Of a DNA stretch of 64,000 nt, positions 24,413 through 33,155 are shown piece after piece. The stretch is from Microbacterium sp. CBA3102. GTDB lineage: Bacteria > Actinomycetota > Actinomycetes > Actinomycetales > Microbacteriaceae. Position numbers and translations under genes: made by a program. The stretch lies in NCBI RefSeq assembly GCF_007954505.1, contig NZ_CP042412.1, positions 2,852,001 through 2,916,000 of the forward strand. The letters run 5' to 3'. Within the stretch, counting starts at the first letter, position 1, and each line of letters begins with the position of its first letter. Under the pieces are notes generated by a model, which had not been told where the DNA came from, did no database searches, and was given only the letters and a program-made list of their open reading frames with translations.

Positions 24413-25597
24413 GTGACTGCGATCGAGCCGAATGCTGTTCCCTTTGCCTCGCCCGGTGCCGCCGGTGGTGCACCGTACGTGACCACGCCCGTGGCCTATG
24501 ACGCGATCCTCCTCGCGGGGTTCGGGGGGCCCGAAGGGCAGGAGGACGTGATCCCGTTCCTGCGGAATGTGACCCGGGGAAGGGGCATCCCCGACGAGCG
24601 GCTCGAAGAGGTCGCGCACCACTACCGTCATTTCGGTGGAGTGAGCCCGATCAACGGGCAGAACCGCGTGCTCAAGGAGGCTCTCCAGAAGGCCCTCGTC
24701 GAGCGCGGCATCGATCTCCCGGTCTACTGGGGCAACCGGAACTGGGCTCCGTATCTCGAGGAGGTTGTGAGCGAAGCCTCCGTCAACGGACACAACTCCC
24801 TGCTCGCCTTCGCGACGAGCGCCTACAGCTCCTTCTCCAGCTGCCGCCAGTACCGCGAGGACTTCGCCCGCGTGCTGGAGGAGACGGGTCTGGGAGAGAC
24901 GGTCACGATCGACAAGATCCGTCCGTTCTACGATCACCCGGGCTTCGTCGAGGCCTTCGAGACCGGAGTGCGCGATGCGGTCGAGGGTTTCCTCGCCGAG
25001 GGCGTCGCGGCCACCGACATCCAGATCCTGTTCTCGACCCACAGCATCCCGACGGCCGACGCGGAACGCTCCGGAGCCCGCGACATCGAGTGGGGTGAGG
25101 GCGGCGCCTACGCCGCGCAGCACCTCGCCGTGGCCGCCTGGGTGATGGACCGCGTCCGCCGGACCGTACCCGGTGCGGAGGACGTGTCGTGGGAGCTCGT
25201 GTACCAGTCGCGGTCCGGGCCCGCCTCGCAGCCGTGGCTCGAGCCCGATGTGTGCGACGTCATCGCCGAGCTGCCGAGCCGCGGGCGCAAAGCCGTCGCG
25301 GTGGTCCCCGTCGGCTTCATGAGCGATCACATGGAGGTCCTCTGGGACCTCGACACCGAGGCGGCCGAAGCCGCGGAGGAAGCGGGTCTGTCGTTCACCC
25401 GCACTCCCACCCCGGGTGTGTCACCTGCCTTCGTCGCGGGCATCGTCGACCTGATCGAGGAGCGTCTTCAGGGCCGTCCCAACGAGGACCGACCCCACGT
25501 GACGTCGCTTCCCGGAGCGTTCGACGTGTGCCGTCCCGGCTGCTGCGAGAACGTGCGCGCGGGCTTCAAGCCGGCAGCCGCAGGCCTCGTTCCCTGA
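24413..25597 (+). CDS. hemH: Ferrochelatase (coproporphyrin-type expected), haem synthesis
   Basis: This 394-residue enzyme inserts Fe2+ into the porphyrin; in actinobacteria the substrate is coproporphyrin III. Motifs are LLAGFGGPEGQEDVIPFL, HYRHFGGVSPING, the metal-site His in FSTHSIPTADAE and Glu in EDVSWELVYQSRSGP. Cys144 (FSSCRQY) and a C-terminal CRPGCC are in places where actinobacterial ferrochelatases bind a [2Fe-2S] cluster. The protein has a Pro/Ala-rich 25-residue N-terminal extension. The GTG start lies after an AAGGATGGAG site. Confidence 0.95.
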   Translation: MTAIEPNAVPFASPGAAGGAPYVTTPVAYDAILLAGFGGPEGQEDVIPFLRNVTRGRGIPDERLEEVAHHYRHFGGVSPINGQNRVLKEALQKALVERGIDLPVYWGNRNWAPYLEEVVSEASVNGHNSLLAFATSAYSSFSSCRQYREDFARVLEETGLGETVTIDKIRPFYDHPGFVEAFETGVRDAVEGFLAEGVAATDIQILFSTHSIPTADAERSGARDIEWGEGGAYAAQHLAVAAWVMDRVRRTVPGAEDVSWELVYQSRSGPASQPWLEPDVCDVIAELPSRGRKAVAVVPVGFMSDHMEVLWDLDTEAAEAAEEAGLSFTRTPTPGVSPAFVAGIVDLIEERLQGRPNEDRPHVTSLPGAFDVCRPGCCENVRAGFKPAAAGLVP

Positions 25598-25635
25598 CAT
25601 CCCGATCGCGATCCGGCACTTCTAGGATGGGAGCC

Positions 25636-26121
25636 ATGCGCATCCACATCGCCACCGACCACGCGGGCCTCGACTTCTCCACCCAGCTCCAGGATCATCT
25701 GCGCGCTGCGGGCCATGAGGTCGTCGATCACGGGCCGATCGAGTACGACGCCGTCGACGACTACCCGGCATTCTGCATCCGCGCCGCGCAGGCGGTCGTC
25801 GCCGATCAGCGTGCGGGTGTCGAGGCGCTCGGCGTGGTGTTCGGCGGCTCCGGGAACGGGGAGCAGATCGCTGCGAACAAGGTCGGTGGAATCCGCGCGG
25901 CCCTCGTGTGGAATCTGTCGACCGCGGAGCTCGCCCGGGAGCACAACGACGCCAACGTGATCTCGATCGGTGCGCGGCAGCACTCCTACGAGGAGGTCAC
26001 GTCGTTCATCGACCGGTTCATCGAGACGCCGTTCTCCGGTGACGAGCGCCATGTCCGTCGCATCGGTCAGATCGCGGACTTCGAGCGCGACGGCTCGCTT
26101 CTCCCGGACCCCCGGGCCTGA
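25636..26121 (+). CDS. rpiB: Ribose-5-phosphate isomerase B
   Basis: This 161-residue LacAB/RpiB isomerase interconverts ribulose-5-P and ribose-5-P in the pentose phosphate pathway. The start MRIHIATDHAGLDF contains the Asp-His of the active site. The conserved GGSGNGEQIAANKVGGIRAAL holds the phosphate-binding loop. The catalytic base in actinobacterial RpiB is Glu, fitting GNGEQ. The ATG lies 7 bases after a TAGGAT box, so it is leaderless. The glycosylase gene follows after 1 bp. Confidence 0.95.
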   Translation: MRIHIATDHAGLDFSTQLQDHLRAAGHEVVDHGPIEYDAVDDYPAFCIRAAQAVVADQRAGVEALGVVFGGSGNGEQIAANKVGGIRAALVWNLSTAELAREHNDANVISIGARQHSYEEVTSFIDRFIETPFSGDERHVRRIGQIADFERDGSLLPDPRA

Positions 26122-26122
26122 C

Positions 26123-27121
26123 ATGCCCGAGGGGCATTCCGTCCACCGGATCGCGCGGCAGTTCGATCGGAATTTCGTCGGCAAGACGCTGAGTGCATCG
26201 AGCCCGCAGGGACGATTCGCCGAAGGAGCCGCGGTCCTCGACGGGCGGGCGGCGGTGAGCGTGCAGGCCGTCGGGAAGCAGATGTTCCTGGAGGCGGAGG
26301 GGGACATCTGGCTACGGGTGCACCTCGGTCTCTACGGGGCCTGGGACTTCGCGGGCGAGATCCTCGTCGACCCGACCATCGCGTCGGCGAACGGTCGGAT
26401 GGGGCAGACGAACCAGCGGGGAACCGTCCTGGATGAACCGATCCTGGACGACGCGGGGGAGAACTCGCTGGCGTCGATCGGAGCACCTCGTCGCACGCGG
26501 GTCCACGTGCGCATGTCGGAGCAGACCAAGGGGCTCGCGGACGAGGGGCTGGAATGGCCGCCTCCGGTCGTCGGGCAGGTGCGTCTGCGCCTCATGACGG
26601 ACATCACCGCCGCGGACCTGCGCGGACCGACCGCCTGCGTGCTGCAGTCGCCCGAAGAGATGCTCGCCACGATCGCGAAGCTCGGTCCCGACCCGCTGGT
26701 CGGCGATCCGGTGGAGAACGAGGAGCGTTTCGTTCGTGCCGTGCGGAAGAAGTCGACGGTCATCGCGCTGCTGCTGATGGACCAGTCGGTCGTGAGCGGT
26801 ATCGGCAACGTCTACCGTGCCGAGATGCTCTATCGTCAGCGGTTGAATCCGCACACGCCGGGGCGAGACGTTCCGGAGGAGATCGTCCGGGCGCTCTGGC
26901 ACGACTGGGTGCGTCTGCTCGCCATCGGCGTCGAGACCGGGCAGATGATGACCATGGACGGTCTCACCGGCGAGGACTACCGGGCGGCGATGGCCAACCG
27001 CGACGATCGGCACTGGGTGTACCACCGGGCGGGGCTTCCCTGCCGGATCTGCGGTACCGAGATCGCTCTCGAGGAGATCGGCGCGCGCAAGCTCTTCTGG
27101 TGCCCGCGCTGCCAGGCGTGA
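26123..27121 (+). CDS. Fpg/Nei-family DNA glycosylase
   Basis: This 332-residue bifunctional base-excision glycosylase/AP lyase removes oxidised bases. The N-terminus MPEGHSVHRIARQFD has the catalytic Pro2 and Glu3. The helix-two-turn-helix region includes QSVVSGIGNVYRAEML. The C-terminal zinc finger has CRICGT and CPRCQ. The MPEGH start and length fit the Nei group of actinobacteria rather than Fpg (MPELPEVE). The gene begins 1 bp after the rpiB stop, a pairing I recall in other actinobacteria. Confidence 0.93.
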   Translation: MPEGHSVHRIARQFDRNFVGKTLSASSPQGRFAEGAAVLDGRAAVSVQAVGKQMFLEAEGDIWLRVHLGLYGAWDFAGEILVDPTIASANGRMGQTNQRGTVLDEPILDDAGENSLASIGAPRRTRVHVRMSEQTKGLADEGLEWPPPVVGQVRLRLMTDITAADLRGPTACVLQSPEEMLATIAKLGPDPLVGDPVENEERFVRAVRKKSTVIALLLMDQSVVSGIGNVYRAEMLYRQRLNPHTPGRDVPEEIVRALWHDWVRLLAIGVETGQMMTMDGLTGEDYRAAMANRDDRHWVYHRAGLPCRICGTEIALEEIGARKLFWCPRCQA

Positions 27122-27218
27122 GGTCGGTTCCCCGGACACGCGGGTGGGGGTCCGCTCCGGTCTGCTTCCTGTGAATATGGTGACAGCGTCGAATACGCCG
27201 ACACCGACAGGAGCCGAC

Positions 27219-28703
27219 ATGGATCTCACCAACCTCCAGACAGTTCTCGAGACCGTGAGCGGATTCATCTGGGGACCGTTCTTCCTCATCCCGTTGCTGC
27301 TGGGCACGGGTCTGTATCTCACCATCCGATTGGGAGGCCTGCAGTTCGTCCGGCTCGGCTCGGCGCTGCGACTCGGACTCTTCACGCGCAACGACCCCGG
27401 CGCCGATGGGGACATCTCCCAGTTCCAGGCCCTCACGACCGCCCTCGCCGCCACGGTCGGCACGGGGAACATCGTCGGCGTCGCGACGGCGATCGGCATC
27501 GGCGGTCCTGGCGCTCTCTTCTGGATGTGGATCACCGGGCTGCTCGGCATGGCGTCGAAGTACTCCGAGGCGTTCCTCGGCGTGCGCTTCCGCAAGACCG
27601 ACGACGCGGGGGAGAAGTCCGGTGGGCCCCAGTACTACCTCGAGCGCGGCATCCGGGGTCCCTTCGGCAAGGTCCTGGCGCTCTCCTTCGCCGTGTTCGC
27701 GGTGATCGCCTGCTTCGGCATCGGCAACATGACGCAGGGCAACTCGATCGCGCAGAACCTCCAGGCGAGTTTCGACGTGCCGACCTGGGTGACGGGCATC
27801 GTCCTCACCGCGTTCGCCCTGGTGGTCCTGGTGGGCGGTATCAAGTCCATCGGGCGTGTGACGGCAGGCCTGGTGCCGATCATGATCATCTTCTACGTGC
27901 TCGGCGCCCTCTACATCCTCATCGCGAACGTGGGGGCGATCCCTGCCGCGTTCGCCCAGATCTTCTCCGAGGCGTTCACCGGCACCAGCGCTGTGGGCGG
28001 CTTCGCGGGGTCCGCGATCATCATCGCCGTACAGTTCGGTGTCGCACGCGGCATCTTCTCGAACGAGTCCGGAATGGGATCCGCGGCGATCGCCGCGGCG
28101 GCCGCGAAGACCAGCCACCCGGTGCGGCAGGGTCTCGTGTCGATGACGCAGACGTTCATCGACACGATCATCGTCGTCACGTGCACCGGTCTGGTCATCA
28201 TCTCGACCGGCACGTGGAAGGAGATCGACCCTGAGACGGGCGAGCAGCTGAGTCCCGCTCTCATGACCGGGGCGGCGTTCTCCCACGGACTCCCCGGGGA
28301 CTGGGGACACATCATCGTGACGCTGGGGCTGGTGATGTTCGCCGGCTCGACCATCCTGGGATGGTCCTATTACGGAGAGCGCAACGTCGAGCGACTCATC
28401 GGCCGACGTGCCGTCATGCCCTTCCGGATCATCTTCTCGCTCGTCGTGTTCATCGGGTGCACCGTGCAGCTCGGCGTCGTGTGGGCCTTCTCGGACGCGA
28501 TGAACGGCCTGATGGCGCTGCCCAACCTGATCGGTCTCCTGCTCCTCTCCGGCCTGGTGGCGAGGGAGACCAAGAAGTACCTCGACAACGATCCGAAGCT
28601 GCGCGCGGATCGCGCGCAGATCGATGCCTTCATGGCCGGTACTCCGGGGTGGGAGGAGTGGAAGACGCAGGCGATCCCTGTGGTCGGGCGCCGTCGACGC
28701 TGA
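27219..28703 (+). CDS. Sodium:alanine/glycine symporter (AGCS family)
   Basis: This 494-residue inner-membrane carrier has about 10-11 hydrophobic segments. Family signatures are FQALTTALAATVGTGNIVGV (sodium-binding region) and GGPGALFWMWITGLLGMASKY. The ATG at 27219 is chosen because AGGAG lies about 8 bases upstream and the sequence from MDLTNLQTVLE fits the family start. A GTG 48 bases upstream is in frame but lacks a signal. It imports alanine or glycine with Na+. It is monocistronic. Confidence 0.93.
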   Translation: MDLTNLQTVLETVSGFIWGPFFLIPLLLGTGLYLTIRLGGLQFVRLGSALRLGLFTRNDPGADGDISQFQALTTALAATVGTGNIVGVATAIGIGGPGALFWMWITGLLGMASKYSEAFLGVRFRKTDDAGEKSGGPQYYLERGIRGPFGKVLALSFAVFAVIACFGIGNMTQGNSIAQNLQASFDVPTWVTGIVLTAFALVVLVGGIKSIGRVTAGLVPIMIIFYVLGALYILIANVGAIPAAFAQIFSEAFTGTSAVGGFAGSAIIIAVQFGVARGIFSNESGMGSAAIAAAAAKTSHPVRQGLVSMTQTFIDTIIVVTCTGLVIISTGTWKEIDPETGEQLSPALMTGAAFSHGLPGDWGHIIVTLGLVMFAGSTILGWSYYGERNVERLIGRRAVMPFRIIFSLVVFIGCTVQLGVVWAFSDAMNGLMALPNLIGLLLLSGLVARETKKYLDNDPKLRADRAQIDAFMAGTPGWEEWKTQAIPVVGRRRR

Positions 28704-28743
28704 CGCGGCGAGTGGCTCGATGTCGCGGCTCTAGGCTATTGGC

Positions 28744-29385
28744 ATGCGACAGAACCCCAGCTTCACCCTGGCGGATGTCGACGAGATCCGCCGTGTGATC
28801 GACGCCCATCCGTGGGCCACGATCATGAGCGCGGGTGAGGGCGGACTCGTCGCTTCCCACTATGCGGTGCTCCTCGACGAGGGGCGCGATGACTTGACGA
28901 TCGTCGGGCATGTCGGACGGCCGGACGATCTCATCCACGGCATGGGGGAGCGTGAGCTGCTCGTCGTCTTCCAAGGGCCGCACGGATACGTGTCACCGGG
29001 GTGGTACGGCGATGTGCCGGCGGTTCCCACGTGGAACTACACGGCCGTCCACCTCGAAGGCGTTCCCGAGATCCTCGATGCCGAGGAGAATCTCAGGGTG
29101 CTCGATCGCCTGGTCGCTCGATTCGAGTCACGCATGCCGGACCCGAGGCTGATGTGGGAGCGGCCGAACGACGCCGCTTTCGTGGAACGTCTCGCCGCGG
29201 GAACGGTGGGCTTCCGGCTCGTGCCGACACGCGTCGTCGCGAAGCGGAAGCTCAGCCAGAACAAGCCTCCGGAGACCATCGAGACGGTGATCGCCGCGCT
29301 CGACGCGGAGGGGCCCTACTCGAACCCGGCTCTGGCCGCGGAGATGCGGCGCGCGCAGGACGCACGCCGCGGAGGAGCGCAGTGA
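28744..29385 (+). CDS. PaiB-like FMN-binding protein
   Basis: This 213-residue protein is of the PaiB/FMN-binding split-barrel family, named after a Bacillus regulator of sporulation and degradative genes. Here it is probably a flavin- or haem-binding protein. Conserved stretches are HPWATIMSAGEGGLVASHYA, VFQGPHGYVSPGWY and PTWNYTAVHLEG. C-terminal basic segment KRKLSQNKPPET is also typical. The ATG lies 6 bases after TAGGCT (28732-28737), leaderless. The stop overlaps the amidohydrolase start (GTGA), so the two are coupled. Confidence 0.88.
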   Translation: MRQNPSFTLADVDEIRRVIDAHPWATIMSAGEGGLVASHYAVLLDEGRDDLTIVGHVGRPDDLIHGMGERELLVVFQGPHGYVSPGWYGDVPAVPTWNYTAVHLEGVPEILDAEENLRVLDRLVARFESRMPDPRLMWERPNDAAFVERLAAGTVGFRLVPTRVVAKRKLSQNKPPETIETVIAALDAEGPYSNPALAAEMRRAQDARRGGAQ

Positions 29386-30878
29386 CCGAACGTGGAACCG
29401 CGATCAGCACCGTCCGAGCCGCGCGGATCGCGGGTCCGGGGCGCGAGTTCCTGATCGACGATGAACCGGTCGACATCCACATCGCCGACGGGCGCATCGT
29501 CGACATCGCGCCGACCGGAGCCTTGCGTGCGGGGGGAACGGTCATCGATGTCGAAGGCGCATGGACGTTGCCGGGTCTGTGGGACAACCACGTCCACACC
29601 GTTCAATGGGCGTTGACGTCGGAGCGGGAACCGCTCGGACACGCCCGGTCGGCTGTCGAGGCGGCGCGGGCGATGCGCGATGTCGTACCGCTGGCGGACG
29701 GCCGCCGTGTGGGGACCGGCTTCCGTGATGCCCTGTGGCCCGATCGGCCGACGCAGGAAGTCCTCGATGCCGAGACCGGCGCGGTGCCGACATATCTCAT
29801 CAATGCCGACGTCCACAGCGTGTGGCTGAACAGCGCGGCCTTGGCCCGGGAGGGCTTCCGGAGTGCCGATGGGATGCTCCGGGAGACGGAGGCGTTCGAG
29901 ATCTCCCGACGCCTCAACGCCGTTGAGGCCGAGCACGGCGATCAGGCGATGGAGCGTGCGGGACGGCAGGCGGCCTCTCGGGGCGTCACCGGACTCGTCG
30001 ACTTCGACATGGCGTGGGGCGCGGAGGCGTGGCCTCGCCGAGTTCGGAACGGATTCGCCTCCCATCGCGTCGAGTTCGCCGTCTATCCCTTCGACCTCGA
30101 TCGGGCCATCGAGGCCGGCCTCCGTACCGGTGACGTCCGTGAGGATGTCAACGTCCCCGAACGCGGGCGTGGGCTCGTGCATGTCGGATCTTTGAAGATG
30201 ATCACCGACGGCTCGCTGGGTACGCGCACAGCTGCGTGCTCGCACCCCTATCCCGGTGATCCCGACAACTTCGGGATGCTGACCGTGCCGGCCGAGCAGC
30301 TGGTCTCCCTGCTGACACGTGCGACGGGGGCGGGATTGGCTGTCGCCGTGCACGCCATCGGCGATCGTGCCATCACCAACGCCCTGGATGCCTTCACGAC
30401 GACCGGGGCTGTCGGTTCCATCGAACACGTGCAGTTGGTCCGTCACGCGGACCTGGCGCGGTTCGCGCGCCTCGGCGTGATCGCCAGCCTCCAGCCGCAG
30501 CATGCGGTCGATGACCGGGATCTGGTGGAGCGGCATTGGGCTGAGCAGACGGCGATCGGATATCCGCTCGCCTCGCTGCACGCGGCCGGGGCGGAGCTGC
30601 GGTTCGGCTCGGACGCGCCGGTAGCGGCTCTCGATCCCTGGCATGCGATCTCCGCGGCCGTCTCCCGCACGGACGATGACCGCGCGCCCTGGCACCCCGA
30701 GGAGCGGCTCGGTGTCGAGCAGGCCATCGATGCGAGTGTTCGGACCGCGCTGCGCCCCGGCGAGCCGGCGGACATCGTCGTGTGCGGTGCGGATCCGCTC
30801 ACGGCGAGCGGCGACATGCTGCGGCGGATGCCGATCAGCGCGACCCTGCTGGCGGGAAACGTCACCCATTTCGGATAG
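29382..30878 (+). CDS. Amidohydrolase of the YtcJ type
   Basis: This 498-residue metal-dependent hydrolase has an outer beta-sandwich at the N-terminus. The metal motif LWDNHVHT has the His-x-His pair near residue 70. Another His lies in VAVHAIGDRAI and the catalytic Asp in RFGSDAPVAALDP. YtcJ-type members act on exocyclic amide or formamide-like bonds; the substrate is unknown. The GTG overlaps the PaiB-like stop by 4 bp. It is followed by a strong bidirectional terminator. Confidence 0.9.
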   Translation: MTERGTAISTVRAARIAGPGREFLIDDEPVDIHIADGRIVDIAPTGALRAGGTVIDVEGAWTLPGLWDNHVHTVQWALTSEREPLGHARSAVEAARAMRDVVPLADGRRVGTGFRDALWPDRPTQEVLDAETGAVPTYLINADVHSVWLNSAALAREGFRSADGMLRETEAFEISRRLNAVEAEHGDQAMERAGRQAASRGVTGLVDFDMAWGAEAWPRRVRNGFASHRVEFAVYPFDLDRAIEAGLRTGDVREDVNVPERGRGLVHVGSLKMITDGSLGTRTAACSHPYPGDPDNFGMLTVPAEQLVSLLTRATGAGLAVAVHAIGDRAITNALDAFTTTGAVGSIEHVQLVRHADLARFARLGVIASLQPQHAVDDRDLVERHWAEQTAIGYPLASLHAAGAELRFGSDAPVAALDPWHAISAAVSRTDDDRAPWHPEERLGVEQAIDASVRTALRPGEPADIVVCGADPLTASGDMLRRMPISATLLAGNVTHFG

Positions 30879-30896
30879 TCCGAAGTCGAACGCCGA

Positions 30897-30932
30897 AAGG
30901 GCCGGCCCTCCGATGACGGAGGACCGGCCCTT
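30897..30932. terminator. Bidirectional hairpin terminator
   Basis: AAGGGCCGG (30897-30905) pairs with CCGGCCCTT (30924-30932), and CCTCCG pairs with CGGAGG inside, with a 4-base loop and one bulge. It lies 18 bp after the amidohydrolase stop and 12 bp before the dps stop on the other strand, so it can end both convergent transcripts. Confidence 0.85.
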
Positions 30933-30944
30933 CGGGATGACGGG

Positions 30945-31430
30945 TCAGGCGGCGATGTGCGAGAGAAGGAACCAGCGGTCCTTCTCGAGGCCGCGCTGGA
31001 TCTCGATCGCGACGTCCTGGCTCGTGAGGTCGACCTCGTCGAGGCCTTCGACGGCGGCCTTGACATCGACGAGGATCGCATCGATGTCGGAGATGACCGC
31101 ACGGATCAGCTCGTCGGACTGCGTGAAGCCCGCCGGAACCGAGGTGGCTCCCGCCTTGTCGGCGACGGCGCTCACACGGGCGTCGATCGGAAGACCCAGG
31201 GCCACGATCCGCTCGGCGGCGGTGTCGGCGAAGTCACCGGCGTGGGCGACGATGGTGTCCAGCAGCTCGTGGACGCCGACGAAGTTCGCGCCGCGGACGT
31301 GCCAGTGGGCCTGCTTGCCGTTGACGGTCAGGGCCTGGAGGCCGAGGACGACGGGGGAGAGGAACTGGGCCGCCCCCGCAGCCACGGTCGGGTCGATGGC
31401 GGTGGTGGAAACGGTCTGTGCCTTGCTCAT
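30945..31430 (-). CDS. dps: Dps ferritin-like DNA-protecting protein
   Basis: This 161-residue Dps would form 12-mers that oxidise and store iron and protect DNA. The ferroxidase residues lie in NGKQAHWHVRGANFVGVHEL and HAGDFADTAAERI. The N-terminus is short and not lysine-rich, so DNA binding may be weak. AGGAGGAGC precedes the ATG. A possible promoter (TTGCGG, 16 bp, TAGCGT) lies about 40-60 bp upstream on the minus strand. No clear iron-regulator box was found. Confidence 0.95.
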   Translation of the reverse strand: MSKAQTVSTTAIDPTVAAGAAQFLSPVVLGLQALTVNGKQAHWHVRGANFVGVHELLDTIVAHAGDFADTAAERIVALGLPIDARVSAVADKAGATSVPAGFTQSDELIRAVISDIDAILVDVKAAVEGLDEVDLTSQDVAIEIQRGLEKDRWFLLSHIAA

Positions 31431-31560
31431 CCTGTGCTCCTCCTGGAACGGTTCTCTTACCTGATGAAGACAACGCTACTCAGGCTCAGACATTCCGCAA
31501 GCAAGCTGAGGCTCGGCTCACTTCCCTGTCATTCCGCGGATCTGAGGGTAGTCTCGCCTC

Positions 31561-32097
31561 ATGACCATCGCCGTGGAAGCCTCCCTCCTCGCCCTGCCGA
31601 ACAGCGCGCCGTCGGTCGATTCCACGGCATTCGTCGCCGCGGGGGCGCGCATCATCGGAGACGTCTCGCTCGCTGCAGGATCCAGCGTCTGGTACAACGC
31701 CGTGCTCCGTGGCGATTCGGCGGAGATCGTCATCGGCCCGGGGTCGAACGTGCAGGACAACGTCTCCGTCCATGTGGACGGAGGACACCCGGTCATCGTC
31801 GGTACGAAGGTGTCGATCGGACACAATGCCGTGGTGCACGGCTGCACGATCGGCGATGGATCGCTCGTCGGCATGGGGGCGGTGATCCTCAGTGGTGCGG
31901 TGATCGGTGAGGGGTGCTTGATCGCCGGCGGCGCGGTCGTCCTGGGTGGGACGGAGGTCCCCGCGGGCTCACTGGTGGCCGGTGTGCCTGCGAAGGTCCG
32001 CCGTGCGCTCAGCGAGGAGGAGCGTGCAGGCCTGATCAGCAATGCCGACGTCTATCTGGGGCACTCGCAGACGCACTCCGCAGCGACCTCTGTGTGA
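31561..32097 (+). CDS. Gamma-carbonic-anhydrase-like hexapeptide protein
   Basis: This 178-residue left-handed beta-helix protein has repeated hexapeptides (IIGDVSLAAGSSVW, VIGEGCLIAGGAVV). The three metal-binding histidines are likely in NVSVHVDGG and GHNAVVHGC, as in gamma carbonic anhydrases. Actual hydratase activity is uncertain because many relatives are inactive. The ATG lies 6 bases after a TAGTCT box (31549-31554), leaderless. It is divergent to dps. Confidence 0.9.
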   Translation: MTIAVEASLLALPNSAPSVDSTAFVAAGARIIGDVSLAAGSSVWYNAVLRGDSAEIVIGPGSNVQDNVSVHVDGGHPVIVGTKVSIGHNAVVHGCTIGDGSLVGMGAVILSGAVIGEGCLIAGGAVVLGGTEVPAGSLVAGVPAKVRRALSEEERAGLISNADVYLGHSQTHSAATSV

Positions 32098-32138
32098 CCT
32101 CTGCGTGACCTCGCCGAACGATAGGCTGAGGTGCGTAA

Positions 32139-32212
32139 GGGGCGGTGGCCAAGCTGGTTAAGGCAGTGGGCTCATAACCCAACGATCGCGGGTTCAAGTC
32201 CCGCCCGCCCTA
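32139..32212 (+). tRNA. tRNA-Met (CAT)
   Basis: This 74-nt cloverleaf has acceptor GGGGCGG/CCGCCCT with discriminator A, anticodon loop CTCATAA with anticodon CAT, and T-arm GCGGG TTCAAGT CCCGC. The first acceptor pair is G-U, not the unpaired C-A of initiators, so it is an elongator. A tRNA-Ile read through lysidine cannot be excluded from the CAT anticodon alone. A TAGGCT box (32122-32127) lies about 11 bases upstream. Confidence 0.93.
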
Positions 32213-32360
32213 CTCTTCGCTCCCGAGGCGAGCTACCTGCGTTCGTGAGACGAACACGGGCGCGCCCGGGCCGATCCGCCGCTGTCAAGCCCCTCCCGCG
32301 CGTGACTCTGCCACGCCATTCTTCGACGGAGCGGCATCGCGTCGCAGAACGGGAGAAACC

Positions 32361-32621
32361 ATGAGCATCGGCAGCGGAATCGCGCTCTTCGTGATCGGAG
32401 CAATCCTCGTCTTCGCGGTGAACGTCGACATCCAATGGGTCGACCTCGACATGGTCGGATACATCCTCATGGGCGCCGGAGTCGTCATATTCCTGATCGG
32501 AATCATCCTCCTCGCCCGTCGTCGTCGGACCGAGACCGTCTCACGCACGTTCGTCGACCCTGCGACCGGGGAACCGACCACTCGCCGCTCCGTCAGTTCG
32601 AGTGGCGACGAGGCGGTCTGA
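32361..32621 (+). CDS. Small membrane protein, DUF6458-like
   Basis: This 86-residue protein has two membrane helices (about residues 5-22, IALFVIGAILVFAVNV, and 30-52, MVGYILMGAGVVIFLIGIILL) joined by the conserved WVDLD. A basic turn (RRRR) and a polar tail follow. I recognise this as the actinobacterial DUF6458 family. Function unknown. GGGAG lies before the ATG. It lies downstream of tRNA-Met. Confidence 0.88.
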   Translation: MSIGSGIALFVIGAILVFAVNVDIQWVDLDMVGYILMGAGVVIFLIGIILLARRRRTETVSRTFVDPATGEPTTRRSVSSSGDEAV

Positions 32622-32663
32622 GGGTGGACTGGCGGTTCCGGGTGGTCGAGCCATCCGGGACCG

Positions 32664-32981
32664 TCAGTCGGCAGAGCCGCTCTCGAGGTGCTCCTCCACG
32701 AGGAGGATCCCTCCACTGGAGCTGGCGGAGTGAGCGAGGTCTTCGATCCACTTCCGGCTCAGTTCCGGGGACTCGGGCTCCTGGAACACGAACCGGAGCG
32801 GGATCGAGGGGTGCAGCCACAGGGTCGAGCGTCCGGGTGCATCCCCTTCCGGGTGTCGCCACGAGAGGGTGAAGCTCTCGTTGCGGCGGAGTTTGGTCGC
32901 GATGACGACCTTCAGGTGCGCGAGCGCGCGGTCGTCGATCTGGATCGGAGTCTGGGCGTCGCCGTAGTAGAGACTGCCCAT
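32664..32981 (-). CDS. Small conserved protein, DUF7882-like
   Basis: This 105-residue protein resembles a family common in Microbacteriaceae that is sometimes misnamed as ATP-dependent DNA ligase. Typical features are the start MGSLYYGDAQTPIQIDDRAL, the middle AHLKVVIATKLRRNESFTLSW, and TLWLHPSIPLRFVF. It contains no ligase motif. A TAGCCT box (32997-32992) ends 10 bases before the ATG, so the leader is very short. It converges with the DUF6458-like gene. Confidence 0.8.
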   Translation of the reverse strand: MGSLYYGDAQTPIQIDDRALAHLKVVIATKLRRNESFTLSWRHPEGDAPGRSTLWLHPSIPLRFVFQEPESPELSRKWIEDLAHSASSSGGILLVEEHLESGSAD

Positions 32982-33155
32982 CAGCGGGCGGAGGCTACGA
33001 CGTCAGAGCGGATCTGGATCATGGGGACTCCTCGACGGTGTGCGCGACAGACCGGGAGGGTGCTCCGGGTACTTGAACTCTAACCACACGGCGGCGAAGC
33101 GACGGGGGCGGGAGATCGACTCGCCGTCGGATACGAAAAGATTGTTCGCCCCGTG

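Noticed and set aside
31430-31561. Iron-regulator (DtxR/IdeR) box near dps
   Set aside because: No sequence close to the TTAGGTTAGGCTAACCTAA-type palindrome could be found between dps and the carbonic-anhydrase-like gene.
32139-32212. Reading the CAT-anticodon tRNA as initiator tRNA
   Set aside because: The first acceptor pair is G-U, not the mismatch typical of initiators, and the anticodon stem lacks three consecutive G-C pairs next to the loop in the initiator arrangement.
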